DNA of 64,000 nt from Antitrichia curtipendula. Taxonomy: Eukaryota > Streptophyta > Bryopsida > Hypnales > Leucodontaceae. This document shows positions 47,977 through 59,735 of the stretch, one piece after another (position 1 is the first letter of the stretch; every line of letters begins with the position of its first letter). A program made the translations under genes and the position numbers. The notes beneath the pieces are model-generated. The model was not told the origin of the DNA. It worked only from the letters and a program-made list of their open reading frames with translations, and ran no database searches. The stretch is from contig OX579641.1 in the NCBI GenBank assembly GCA_951230915.1, forward strand, positions 20,872,254 through 20,936,253, written 5' to 3'.

Positions 47977-48720
47977 CTCGTTTTCTGCACCACAGAAAGA
48001 AGAGGCTTAGCATGCTGGTGTTCCCAAGATCCATCAAGGTAACAGCCAAGTCTTACAAGAGTCCGATTGATGAGATCGGGTTTCCTTTTATGCAAAAAAG
48101 AACTGTTCGATTGCCATCCAGGCAAATCACAGTCTGACCAGCTAGAGAAACGTGGAAAAGCGCGCAATCCAACAAACAGAATGAATCAAGCACTTCTACC
48201 GAAAAAGCAGATACACAAACTACATATGAAGTCAATTCGATCAAGCAGACGACCAAGGTCTAGCAATTAATTAAGCTGCAAGCCACGCCTCGTTGGAGCT
48301 ACAGTAAGTTAGGTCGATCGACAACAAGCTGGAACCAGCTGGATGCTTACAGTCACGGTCCCTTATACTTCAATCCTTCCCACGGCGCAGCTCGCTAGCA
48401 AGAAAAGATGACATTCGACGGAACTTGGGTGAGTAATGTGGGTGTGGATCGCAAAATGGGGAGAGATGGGCGGAGCGCAGGCTTGAGCCAGACCCAAGTT
48501 GTATTGATTGCGGCACGTGCAAGGGCACTACCCCGGCTCTATCAGGAACCATCCAACATCCGATCGATTTTCTGAATGAGCGGTGAGGGAATCCGATTGA
48601 CTCCAAGAACGTTATTAGTTGGTGTTGAAAAGTTTTGCGGATTCCATACTTCGGAGAAGTTTTCATTTGCGAAGGCAACGTGTTTACGAATTTACCATTG
48701 CACACGTGGTTCTTGGCCGG
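47977..48720 (-). promoter_or_regulatory. Upstream region of the Dof-type gene
   Basis: GC-richer than the flanks and gene-like up to about 48,720. A 111-codon minus frame (48,705-48,370) could be leader or extra exon sequence but has no domain. No clear TATA box was chosen. Confidence 0.35.
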
Positions 48721-49205
48721 CCGTGCCGGGTAGGAATGCAGTAAGGTAGTATGCTCTTAAAGCGACCATTTAAGGGCTGGTCTGCCTTTTTCACAGGCTT
48801 TCGTGGACGAAAACATTTTTAGATCATTTTTCAGAGAATGAAAAATAGATGTGGAACCTAACATAAGTGGTTTTGATTTTTTCCAAGCATTTTTGAATTA
48901 CTTATGAATTTTTAAGGATTCAGGGCACAGGCACCTATTTGTGACCATAGGTCTTCCAAAATCTGTCCACTTTCAACTTGTAAAGAGATGTGCAGAAATC
49001 AAAGACAATGATTGGCTCTTGCAATAGAAAAACAATTTTTCCGCGATGCATTCAATTGCTAAACTGGTCCATTTAAGGGTCCATCTAGCATCCTTAAATT
49101 CCATCTAGACCATCTCCATTCTCCATTTAAGGATGCTAGAGGGCTAGAGGGTCTAGATGGAACTATTCTAGATATGTGGTGTCTTTTAGGTGTTGAAAGG
49201 TTTTT
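48721..49205. other. Intergenic DNA
   Basis: A local inverted repeat around CTAGCATCCTTAAAT/ATTTAAGGATGCTAG (near 49,086-49,140). Otherwise nothing seen. Confidence 0.45.
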
Positions 49206-50407
49206 TTAACCCCTAAAAAACCATTGTCCCTTAAAGGGGACAAATTAGATTTTGCTCTGGATGGATTTTTGAAATTGTTAATTAACTAAGATAGAAAAAA
49301 TTGATTATCTTTATGGAAATATAAATTTTTTTCAATTGGTGCATAGGAACAAAAGTGATGTCTGGATAAATGAAAAATTTCATTAAAATGGCGGCATTCC
49401 AAAACTTTGGCGGTTTTACATCTATAAAAAACCTAGATGTTAAGACCAATTATTCTAAAAGTGGCGGATTTCATATGCCATTTTAATGGAATTTACCATA
49501 TAAGCTCAAAGGAGAGTCCGGACATAGTTGTCACATTGGACAAGTTACAATTCATTTTATGTCCTCTAGGACGAGTTACTATTCATCAAATGTACTCGAG
49601 AGGAGTACATTTGATGAATAGTAACTTGTCCTACAGGACATAAAATGAATAGTAACTTATCCAATGTAACAACTATGAGTCCGGACAACAAAATATATTT
49701 GAAAAAGTTTAATTTTTTAATTTTTTTTCTCATAGATTATTTTCTTACTTACATTAAAATCTTTGATTCATTTTATTTGAATAAGTGATGTGAAAGTTAT
49801 GGACAATCATGTTTTTTGGGTAATCTAAATATCTTTTAAAAAAATAACATAGGATTCATTTCTTATTGCAATTCTTACAATTAAGAAAAAAACAATTCAA
49901 CAAGGTTTAGTTTGCTTGCTAGAGCAATCTCACCATTGAAACTAGTGTTTTAATTCTATCTTAGAGATATTAATAATTTAGATTTTTCTTCTTCCTCGTG
50001 CTTATTTCTACTTAACAAATCTTTTAAGAATGAAAATTACATATTTATTTATTTATTATTTCCTAGCTAGACTTTCAACTTAATTCTCCACCACAAATAT
50101 TTAAACCTCAAAATTCTATAATGTAAAAAAAATTATTTAAGAAGATTCAAAGTCAAATAAATTAATCCCACAATATGTAAAAAAAATTATTTTTTTCACT
50201 TTAAATGCAGATATCTTGCAATTCGTGCAATCAAATTTTTGAAAACTTGTTCTATATATTTTCAAACTAGTTAGGTTTAAGAGGCTATGGTTAGATATGC
50301 AAAAAAAATAATTTTCAAATTTTTTTACTCTTTGCAATAGAATTATAGAAATAATAGTTTTGGGTGTTTTATGGCAAAAAAAAAAATCTTCATCTTTTAG
50401 AGGTTAA
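49206..50407 (+). mobile_element. TTAA-family element with nested insertions (1.2 kb)
   Basis: Starts TTAACCCCTAAAAAACC and ends CATCTTTTAGAGGTTAA. The interior is collinear with 29,001-29,931. Removing the nested hAT-like MITE (49,523-49,677 plus its duplication) and an ATGGCGG-family piece (about 49,381-49,500) leaves about 0.92 kb, the usual family length. Confidence 0.65.
49523..49677. mobile_element. 155-bp foldback MITE with 8-bp target duplication (hAT-like), copy 2
   Basis: CATAGTTGTCACATTGG start and inverted end. AGTCCGGA flanks both sides (49,515-49,522 and 49,678-49,685). It has the same length as the copy at 30,626 and only a few base differences. Confidence 0.85.
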
Positions 50408-52560
50408 GGAACTTATTATTGTTCTAAGATAATAGGTGCTATGAAAAATTGGTTGAAATTTTTTCAATATACATTATAACTATAAGTCAAGGAATATCAA
50501 CAAAGTAAGCTAAATGCTTAATGTACCAAGATTCCAAGAAGAATACATTAGAACTTTGAGGTAATTTATAATTTTTGATTTTATTCACATATGAATATGA
50601 TATGGTTCATTGAATTAAAAAAATTCAAACATTCTCAATTTTCTAACCTTGTAAGTCACTATGTATTTTGAATACTTATTGATAAAGAAAAGGATGCCAA
50701 GGAGATTCTTTGACATATTTTGATTTTTGAAAAATTTTAGTCTAATATATTATATAATAGTCTAAAATAAAAATGCAAGTTATATTTTCATATATAAATA
50801 TTTATGTTCCATAAGATTTTTAATGCGGTTTGTTGAAATTAGAAATAGATAGTCTACTTTCAAAGTTCATTGCTAGTTATTGATATTTGCATAATTATTG
50901 GTGTTTTTCATTCTAAAATATAGCCATATAACAAGGGGGGCTAGGTGACATCAAGTCACAAAGTCAAGATGGCATGACGCATGACAGCATGACATAACGT
51001 GACCTCAAAGTCCATTATGATAGAATATTTTAATGATTTGGATGGAATATCATAAAATTTTCCAAAAAGAATGACAAAAATTAGACTAATATATTAATTA
51101 ATATTGATACATTTGATTTTTCATCCATAATTGTCAAAAAATACCAAAATAAAATCCTAAAAAATTTAAAACTTAGGGTTTAGGGTTAGGGTTGTTAGGA
51201 TCCTAATAGAATCACAATGTTTGATGATCTGATGTGACATGATCACATGATATCACAAATTCACAATGTAAAAAATTTGTCACGTGAGAAATTTAGAATA
51301 GACAACCTTGCCATGTATCTAGGACCTAGTCTTTCATTTCTTTTGGTTTATTTTTAGAGCCGAGTTTTTAGCTACCTTCCTTAAATTTTATGTTATCCAA
51401 CTCTTATAAATAATTATTATTAGAAGTATTGCCATCAAAATTTAATGTTTCTTCAATTTATAAATGCCAAAATTTTTATTTTTATTTTGTATTGTGCATT
51501 TGCACTTTTGCTTACTTTAGCATCAAGATTGTCACATGGGGATAGTCAAGGTCACTAAATGTGTTTATTTGGGTGGACAAATTTGAAGGTCCACCTATTG
51601 TGACAACCGTGCTCAACATTTTTTCAAACATAATTTGGCACGTAATAGGTGAAAGTTTTGTAAAGATGGTGAATATAAACACTAAAGCATATGTCAATTA
51701 TGTAATTGTTTTCTAAAACTAATTTGTCAATAAATATTGATTTTTGAGGATATCTAACAAGAATTGAAATTAGAATATTGTACCTATCTTAAGGGATTTG
51801 AAGTTGAAATTTATGGAAAGAAATAAAGAATGCTCCTCAAATAGAGTTGAAGCCAATTTAAAATTAGAATCTAAAACTATTAATTCTATTTTTGTGTAAA
51901 GTCATAAATCAAATTTTCTTCAGCATATAATTCAAGATATAGACAAAAATGTTTTGCACCACATTTGAATATTTGAGTATTTCACATACCATAACACCAT
52001 CAAGTGCATTTGTGCACTTCCATTTTCTGTCATGGAACTCTAAGGGACACTCTGCCATGAATGTTTCCGTAAAGAGCAATAATTTGACAGTAAGAAACTA
52101 GGAACTGGAAACGTGTTTTTTTCAAAACAAAATCGTGTGGGATCTGAAGGGTTAAGCCTAGAATGATGTTCCTGTTTGTTAAATTTCAGAGGACCACAAA
52201 TAAAACTAAGCTCAGGCAGTTCAGTTTTTCTTCCACTGTTGACTAAATCTCAAATTTGTACTTAGTATAGATTTTGCAAACGTTTTGGGAAGGTGACAGC
52301 TGTCCAGCTAGAAGAAAACTTAGGGCTGTTTTGGAGCCCATATTGTCCGTCACCGGCAGAGTACGTGGAGCACTAGTGCATATCTTCAGTTGGATTTTGC
52401 AAAAATTGAAAGAGAGAAAAATGGCTTTCAGTCTAACTTGAGGTCGTCTCTGCTCTCCACTGGTCATGAACTCACAATTATAGACATCTGATCGATTGGA
52501 CCATTTGGATGCTCGAGGCTTCGATCATGCATGCAGTTGGCTTGCATGTGTGCATTGAAA
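50408..52560. other. AT-rich intergenic DNA
   Basis: No gene. A short telomere-like string (TTAGGGTTTAGGGTTAGGG) at 51,175-51,193. From about 52,000 the composition becomes less AT-rich. Confidence 0.45.
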
Positions 52561-52625
52561 TCATGTACTCAGGAAGCTTGAATCAGTAAATTTCCCTGGA
52601 TTCTGATGATAATATATATACGTAC

Positions 52626-52764
52626 CACGTGGAATTGGCGATATTTCAATACTTCGGCGCCATTCACGAACGGCGGTCTGAACCCAAAATCTGTACTTGG
52701 CGTCATGTCCTAATTTGTGGCCTGAAATGCAGAACTTTGTGAAGATATATGTCACAATTTTTGG
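52626..52764 (-). other. Exon-like segment 1 of a paralogous pair
   Basis: Bounded by an acceptor (CCGCACAG) and a donor (GTACGT). The frame reads KIVTYIFTKFCISGHKLGH and onward for 46 codons. It resembles the segment at 53,392-53,540 at both DNA and protein level. I do not recognise the domain. The two segments differ in length modulo 3, so at least one model end is wrong or one copy is broken. Confidence 0.35.
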
Positions 52765-52920
52765 CTGTGCGGATATCGCCAGTTTAGCAAAAGTACTGAC
52801 GTTGTAAGTTTTCTAGACACCTTAGTACTAAGCAATTGACATGGTCAACATGTCGATCACGAGCACGCAGTAGCATCTACACGAGAACAGGTCCAAGTGT
52901 CTGACGGAGACTTGTGATCT

Positions 52921-53170
52921 GCACAGGGAGCGTATATAAATCTTCGGTGATGCTCACGGGGGAATTACAGAGTTTTTTCTGTGAGGTGCAATTTTTTCCT
53001 TTGTAAATCTTCCCTTAGTCTCAACTTCTTCCGTGTTGGAAAACAGATTTTCCAACACGGAAGAGGTTGAGATTAAAAGAAGATTTACAAAGGAAAAAAT
53101 TGCACCTCACAGAAGAAACGCTGTAATTCCCCCGTGAGCATCACCGAAGATTTATATACGCTCCCTGTGC
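52921..53170. repeat. 250-bp palindrome
   Basis: Arms of about 120 bp starting GCACAGGGAGCGTATATAAA pair with the right half ending at 53,170, with a loop of about 9 nt near 53,045 and a few mismatches and small indels. Each arm has a TATATAAA string. It could be a MITE or a hairpin RNA source. No clean target duplication seen. Confidence 0.75.
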
Positions 53171-53337
53171 TGTTCATTGTGATATCGGCAGTAAGTGGTC
53201 ATGTATTAGTAAGACCAGTTCCACAGCTAGCACGACTGAAATACGGCGTTCACGTGAACGAATCGATCGAAGCTCTGAAAAAACAAAACTGCGACTGCTA
53301 CATCATACCGCAAGCAGTGATCGAGAATGTGAAGTAG
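53171..53337 (+). other. Short coding-like segment
   Basis: A + strand frame running out of the palindrome to a TAG at 53,335 has a protein-like, non-repetitive composition (for example YGVHVNESIEALKK, then CDCYIIPQAVIENVK). I do not recognise it. It could be the last exon of a gene fragment carried with the palindrome. Confidence 0.25.
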
Positions 53338-53391
53338 GAACGAGACGAGTCTCAAAGATGATGGCATGCCGCTTCGATGTAGCCCAATTAC

Positions 53392-53540
53392 CAAGGAACG
53401 TCAATTTCGATAACATGGCGATATTCGATTACTTTGGCTCGGTTGAGGACGTGCGGCTGGAATCCAAAATTTATTCCTGAGTGTCCTAGTTTGTGGTCTG
53501 GAATTAAAACCATTCTAAAGATATATGTCACAATTTTGGA
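53392..53540 (-). other. Exon-like segment 2 of a paralogous pair
   Basis: Acceptor TTCGCACAG and donor GTAATT. The frame has KIVTYIF and HKLGH in the same places as 52,626-52,764, then diverges. Together they suggest a duplicated gene or gene fragment on the minus strand. Neighbouring exons were not found. Confidence 0.35.
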
Positions 53541-54227
53541 CTGTGCGAATGCCGCCAATTTCACGAAATTGATGTTCAGGATTCCAGGGCTTACCTCACT
53601 GCCGTACACGTTGTGCACTTCTGCTCTCAAATGTACGTAAAGAAATCCGACAACTTTTTAATTCAATTCAAGAAAAACATCCGGCTTCAAGAACCAATAA
53701 TTCAGGATTTTCTCTGTGAGCGGCAGTTAATTAGGCCTTCCAGATGCATGTCACAACTCAATTCAGAGATTTCCTCTCTTACTGTAATTTCTGTGAACGA
53801 CACTGCAATTATTCAGAGATTCCTTCCCTTTGACCTTCTGAAACACTTCATTTGCATATGCTGATCATTCTTTGAAATTCGAATTAAAAGAAGCCAGAAT
53901 TCCATACACCAGCTACAACTGATGTCAATACTGACAACAACGTAACTCTCTAGCTACCAAGGTCCCTGCAAGACCAAGGAGCCTAGTTTAGGATTTTTTA
54001 GAACTTGGGCACTGCTCAGGTTTTGTTGACTTCATAATTTGGAATTTTTGCATGAAATTTTGAGGATGGATTATGGATGTTACTCATTATAACCTACAAT
54101 TCTACTTGTGAAGCTTTGTTTCAAGTCATTTCAGTAAATATTGCAAAAGTTAGAGGATTTTGATCTTAATTTGATAGTTTTATTAATTACTCCGTATTTA
54201 CTAGAACATTTTTCCGCAACATTGGGA
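53541..54227. other. Intergenic DNA
   Basis: Short frames only (53,613-53,864). Nothing recognised. Confidence 0.45.
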
Positions 54228-54656
54228 TTAACCCCTAAAGAACCAAGTTGTGTTTTTTGGCAACATAGTGATTTTGGGCAGCTCACCACGGATGGAGAAT
54301 TTATTATTTTTCTTTGAAATTTTCACAAAACATGTGCTTGAGGAGTAGCTTTTCAGTCCAACAATTTTCATAACTTTTGACTACACGGTTAAAAGTTATT
54401 GCATAAAATGTAGTTTTCTTTGAACTCTGAGCAGCCCAGGTAGTACCAAAAACTTCTTTTAAAATCACATTTTTTAGAATAAAAATTACAAAATGGTTCT
54501 TTAGATTTATATGTACGTGGAGAGCGTTGAATCATTCCATTCTAATTTGTAAGATGAAAGTTATGAGGTTTTTAAGTTTGGGGATAGGTATGTAAACTTT
54601 GAAAACCATACCTACCTGCAAATTTAAAAAATACAGTTTGGTCTTTTAGAGGTTAA
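54228..54656 (+). mobile_element. TTAA-family element, deleted copy (429 bp)
   Basis: Very clean ends: TTAACCCCTAAAGAACC and GGTCTTTTAGAGGTTAA. The interior keeps the first part of the 11,529 copy and lacks the rest. It adjoins the left edge of block B. Confidence 0.7.
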
Positions 54657-55817
54657 CAATTGATTTCTCATTTCTTTCTTCTTTTATTCATTACAAATTT
54701 ACTACCTACTAACTATCTAGCCTACTACTATACAATTTTTTTAATGAAGATGAAAATAAATAATAATTTTCCATTTTTTTGGTAAACTTTTTTGCATATT
54801 TTTTAAATTCATTTTCCAAATTCCAACATATTGAGTAGAAACTTTGATATGCACAACCTAAATGACATACTTTTTTTTCTCTAAAAGTACTTGATAAATA
54901 TAACTTCACCTTTTAGAAGGGCTACATTGCTACAATGTAAAATCCTACTAACCAAATTCTATTAAAATCAATAAAATGGTAGTATTTCATTAAAATGGCA
55001 TGGAACTGATGGAAGAGGAATAGTGAAAATGGTCAATTTTGTTAAATTGACAAGATTTAGTACACCAAAAACTACCAAAAATTGTGATTCATTTGCACAA
55101 AGCTCTAAAGTCTAGCACATAGTTCAAAATACATAGTCTAAACATAAAAGTAGTAAAGTACCAAGCTTGTGGAAATATGAAAATTTTGTAATTCAACTAA
55201 TGTTGAAATAAGGAAATGATTAGATAAAAATGTATAGAATACCTCCATTTTAATAAAAGAAATTCCATCTATGTTTTAAAGTTTAAGCATATTGAAACTA
55301 CAACTATAGAAAAATTTACTTTAAATTTTGGGATAGTGCCCTTGAACAACTTAATAACCAATAAAATCCTACAATTCAATTTGTTAAATTAAAAATAAAC
55401 CTTTATGAAGATTTTGACTGTGCTCCAAAGACAAAGACAGGATATTTTGAAGCGGTTTTGAATCCCTAAACGTAAAAGAATTTTAAGTTAAAGGAAGTGA
55501 AGAGTTTTATTAGAAAAAATAGACTCCTCAATCAAGCAGGCCGGTCCAGTTTAATCCGGTCTCCAGGAGCACATTCAAACGAAAATAAAACAAAACTGAT
55601 GACAGTCTCCACACAGGCAGGGGGGCTCTATTGAATCCATGGAAGACAAAACGACCCTTCTAGTTTGTACGAACCTCTAAGCGGTCATTAATTAATTACT
55701 TGGTAAGTGCCATGACCGCCATACTAATGAAAACTGGAATCCATCTCCAGCTGAGACCTGAATTGAAATGCTCTACGTACGTACTCGCACATCCATGCAG
55801 CTGAATCAAGCGATTAT
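54657..55817. other. AT-rich left flank of block B
   Basis: Matches 29,955-31,448 of block A, with an extra piece near 54,960-55,260 that includes ATGGCGG-type repeat fragments. No gene. Confidence 0.5.
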
Positions 55818-58762
55818 TCAAGCGATACGGGAAGGATCAGGTTTCCTTATATTGTTGGCTTTCCCAGACATCAGAATCTCAGATTTCGAGTACGTGCTGG
55901 GACGGAAATTAGGAATCACAGCCCACTTCAACTCTTCCGTTTCTTCGTGATGAAGAAACAGCAGTGCTCGATCGTAAGCCCTTCCAGCTTCCTCCTCGCT
56001 CTCAAACTTTCCCATATCATAAAACACCTTCCGTTTTTCCTCGGAGTACTTGTACGCAATCTTAGCTTCGAACAAATTCCCCTTGGCCGCCTTAACGACA
56101 GTAACTCCCTTCATGCAGCTTTTGCCTCTGGTGAAACAGGGAGAAGATCGACGAAACTGCCACACAAAGTCCCGGAAGTTCCAATCCTTGTGTTCTTGCA
56201 TGAACTTGGCGTGGCGAGACTCATGAAAGTTGAGTCTGGGTACCACCCCTCTGGTATGGAAGAGTTTGAGGGCTGCCCTGTCGTGCACATCTTGGGCTTC
56301 CTCTTTGGTGAGATAGGAGCCCAGGAAGATCTGCAAACCTATCTTTGAGCGGCCCGGGATGCGAACGCCTGGAAACCACAAGTTGGACTCCCAGATCCCC
56401 TCCTTTTCCCCTTCCTCTTCCCCCTCCTCTTCCCCCTCCTTTTCCCCCTTTTTTTTCTTCTTTTCAGAGAACAGGACCCCGACGCTGTTCGGATCGACGG
56501 CCGTGCCATTTCTACGACGACGCCCGGGAGCTTTCAATCCCGATGCCGGTGACTGGGCTGGGTTGTCAATGTCTTGCGGACCATTCACCTCAGAGGCCGC
56601 TGGGATCGGCTGGTCTGCAACTAAGCTAATGGACGTTGCAGTGGTGTCCGTTGGTGGAGGTGGAGGCGTCTGCGACTCGGAAATTATAGGATGTAACTGA
56701 AGTTCCAGTGACAAAAAAAATCGATCAGTATGATGAATTGAAACATGCAATTGATATACAACAGCTTCTTCACATTAGTCATGATAACTACAAGGAGAAT
56801 TAATGTGATATGTATAAGATATTGGTCACTGATCAACTGGGTTAATACTGCACCCTTTGGTGTTACTGTTCACTCTGTAGAAACTCAAGTCTGTGACAAT
56901 GAACCATATAATTATGTAGTAAACTAGTAACTGACAGGTGCTCTTAAGACACTTTTAAGGAGTACTTTCCATTGTAGAAGACGAAAGGACATGACTACAC
57001 GGCATCCTAGATTAAATTGGACAAGTATCCTTTCAAGTACGCACGGCAGGAAATCAATCTTGATAATTCAGTTCAATATGTTCAAGGTTGCAATTGCAGA
57101 ACTGGAAACAAGCGCCTGACACCTGGCAAGCTTATTTTTAATCACGGCACTGAATTTCGTCGTTGAAGCTAAGGTTGATCAAATGATTCTACTCGTGTAG
57201 ACAATACTGTAAAGTTCTTGGGATTGTAAGCCATTCATAAACCCTAAAACCACTAAGGAGCAGCTTCTTAGGTTCCGGATCAAAGGCCTATAGACAGTGA
57301 CATAGTTACTACCGTAAGTTCCTATAGTTAACAACATCCATTCGATTATGTTTAGTAGCTTAATTAAGGTATTAATGTGATATGCAACTTTGTTTTTTAA
57401 CTTACAGGATGTTTCACTAGGGATTCCACTAGTATGCAACGCTTCTCTAAGTTGAAGAGGAAAGCTTGAAAAAATATCAAAAGCAACACAACCAAGTACT
57501 GCATACGTACCTTGCCGAAAAGGAGGAAGAACCCCGGAGGGACTTTGTACTTCATCCGCCTTCGCGGACCCAGTGTCGGTGACTGGGATGGTTCATTGTT
57601 GTCTTCCACACCACTCACCGCAGACAGAGCTGGGATCGGCTGGTCTCCATCTACGTCCGTGGACGTTGCAGGCGTCTGCGACTGGGGAATTCGATTCATC
57701 TGAAGTTCCCGGATCAAAACAAATCAGTTGGATGAACTAAAACATGCAGCATCTTCGTCGTCTTCAGATTTGGATATAGAATAATCTTGATTCTTAAAAG
57801 GGATATGTGACATGTATAAGATATCGGTCATTGATCAACTAAGTTAGGGCTGCATCCTCTGAAGAAAGTGTTTACTGTCCAGACACTCAGTGCATCACGA
57901 TTTATACGTTAATTAATGCAGTAAACTAGCAACTAAATGGTATTGTTTCATCGTTGAATCAACCTGATTAAATGATTAAATGATTTCTACATAGTCATTC
58001 AGGACTGGAGAATTCTTGGAATTGTAAGCCATTCATAACCTTAACTTACAAAGCAAGCAATTCTTTAGGTCCCTAATTGAAGGCGGACCGAAACGTCGTT
58101 ACTACCATAAGTTCCTATCTAAAGTCAATTACATTCAGTTGACTATGTTTAGTAGCCTAATTAAGATGATGTGATATGAGACTCTGTTTTCTTAACTTAC
58201 GGGATGTTTCACGAGAGATTCTACAAACAGCGAACGATTTCAGAGATGATGAGCAAATGAGCAGTCATATAATACATCAGTCCGTGCTGCGGAGTGCGGA
58301 CTAACTTGTCCACATCAATCATCTGATTCACATGGAGATCGATTATCCTTCTACATTTCCTGAAATCCTGAAGTTTCTTGAATCATTTTGCACTAGGAAA
58401 TTCTCTACAAACACACACATCTGGTCCTGGTCACAAATTTCCGGAAAGGCAACACTCGAAACCGAGAAATCGGCAATCCGGCGCGGGAGCCAGAGATCAT
58501 GTCCCTCCGCGATGAAGCCCGCCCTAGAGTTTAAAAGAATTATGCTTGTGGATATAAAAAAATGCAATGGAAATCCATATGCTTAATTCTTCTTTCAAGT
58601 CTTGGGCGAATGGGCGCGCTTATGGACGTTGAGGAGCGAGGTTCGACAAACAATCAGAATCAAGACAGTCAACTAGCTACGCACCTTGCCGGAAAGGCGG
58701 ATGGATCGCACTGGACTGGAATTCGAATGCAGCGGCAGCCTCTTCCTTTTTCTCCCGTCCAT
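55818..58762 (-). CDS. Divergent double-AP2-domain protein, copy B (3 exons, 381 aa)
   Basis: Paralogue of the gene at 31,449-34,787. Exons in transcript order: 58762-58685 (26 aa), 57699-57511 (63 aa), 56696-55818 (292 aa), all phase 0, donors GTGCGT and GTACGT, acceptors CTTCAG. Exon 1 differs from copy A at a single base (Val to Leu). Exon 2 is 30 bp shorter, with a Pro/Thr repeat lost. Exon 3 carries the two AP2-type repeats and their linker (FVWQFRRSSPCFTRGKS). A run of Lys and Glu codons (minus strand of 56,397-56,466) is inserted near the start of the first repeat. Both copies keep open frames and splice sites despite many substitutions, which suggests that both are, or until recently were, functional. 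DNA binding is unproven because the domains are so divergent. Confidence 0.75.
56397..56466. repeat. In-frame CCCCTCCTCTT-type low-complexity tract
   Basis: Pyrimidine-only repeat on the + strand. On the minus strand it encodes alternating Lys, Gly and Glu inside the first AP2 repeat of copy B. Copy A has no such tract, so it expanded after the duplication. Confidence 0.8.
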
Positions 58763-59331
58763 CTTTTCGTTCAAGAAATGCTCCCTGCTTCCGAAAAAGT
58801 CAGCAAGGACTATGGAATGATCAGACAATCACACGATTGTGCAATGACCTAATCACAACTATGAAGATTCAGTTTGGCCTACACAAAAAGCAAGTCGACT
58901 GAGCATTCGTGAATAGTAAAATGCTGGAATATCATTAAAGCTGGACGCAATTGCTTAGCCCTAACGTGGAACTGAGCTTTGCTAGAGGCTTTGGACGGGC
59001 TTTGGATGTTCAGACTCATGAAAAAACAAAAGAGCACACAAGCAACAATCAGTTTGCAATTAGAGGCTGCACAAATCATTGATAATAAATTAGCTAGCTC
59101 TTCAGCTAAAGTACGCCCAAAGCACAACGTCGCGATTCCGATCGAACTATAACCTCATTGACAATGCCTCAATCCTGTTGTAACTAAGGTAAAAAGAAAA
59201 TTAAAACACTACGCAAAGCCTAGTCAAGCTCCATTACATTGCAAATAGATTGCAACACAAAAAGAATGCACATCGATCCTTCTCCAAAACTAGAGGGTCC
59301 GGAGCTAGGAAGCCGGCTCTGACACAAGGTT

Positions 59332-59735
59332 TTATAAGATAACACCGTCGTCTTGCAAGTAATTATGCAAAAACTTTAACTTGGCGATCCGGCAACCAAT
59401 TGTAACGAGCAGACAGACGAATGTAGAGCACAAAATTACAAAGAACAAGCCAAATCCAGTCGGGATGTACAGCCGGTACTCACATGGAAAGGTAGCCTTC
59501 CACCTCCAAACACAACAGCACCAAGTCCAGCGAAAAGAGAGCAAACTGAAGAGATTGATGAGCAAGTGATTTACGAAGAGGCGAGGCGGGCTTTTATGGT
59601 GAAGTAGTTACCTTATTGTCGAGACGATCCATGGTCTCATCCATACTTCTGAGCCGCTCAGAGTTTGAGTATCCTGCGTAATAGCGTGGCACAGAGCGAA
59701 CCCTACTACCGTGACTTGGAATGAAGAATTAATGA
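59332..59735 (-). other. Possible upstream exons of the AP2-like gene or a separate small gene, copy B
   Basis: Counterpart of 35,281-35,790. The MDETMDRLDNK frame (59,644-59,612) ends at a GTAACT donor, and a 77-codon frame (59,565-59,332) holds a membrane-like stretch (GFGLFFVILCSTFVCLLV). Indels relative to copy A change the frame in part of it, so coding status is doubtful. Confidence 0.25.

Noticed and set aside
51175..51193. A telomere-like string TTAGGGTTTAGGGTTAGGG.
   Set aside because: Only about three units in an AT-rich context. Too short to claim an interstitial telomere site.
54657..55340. A long terminal repeat pair bounding the duplicated blocks.
   Set aside because: No LTR-like TG...CA ends, primer site or polymerase frames were found anywhere in the window.
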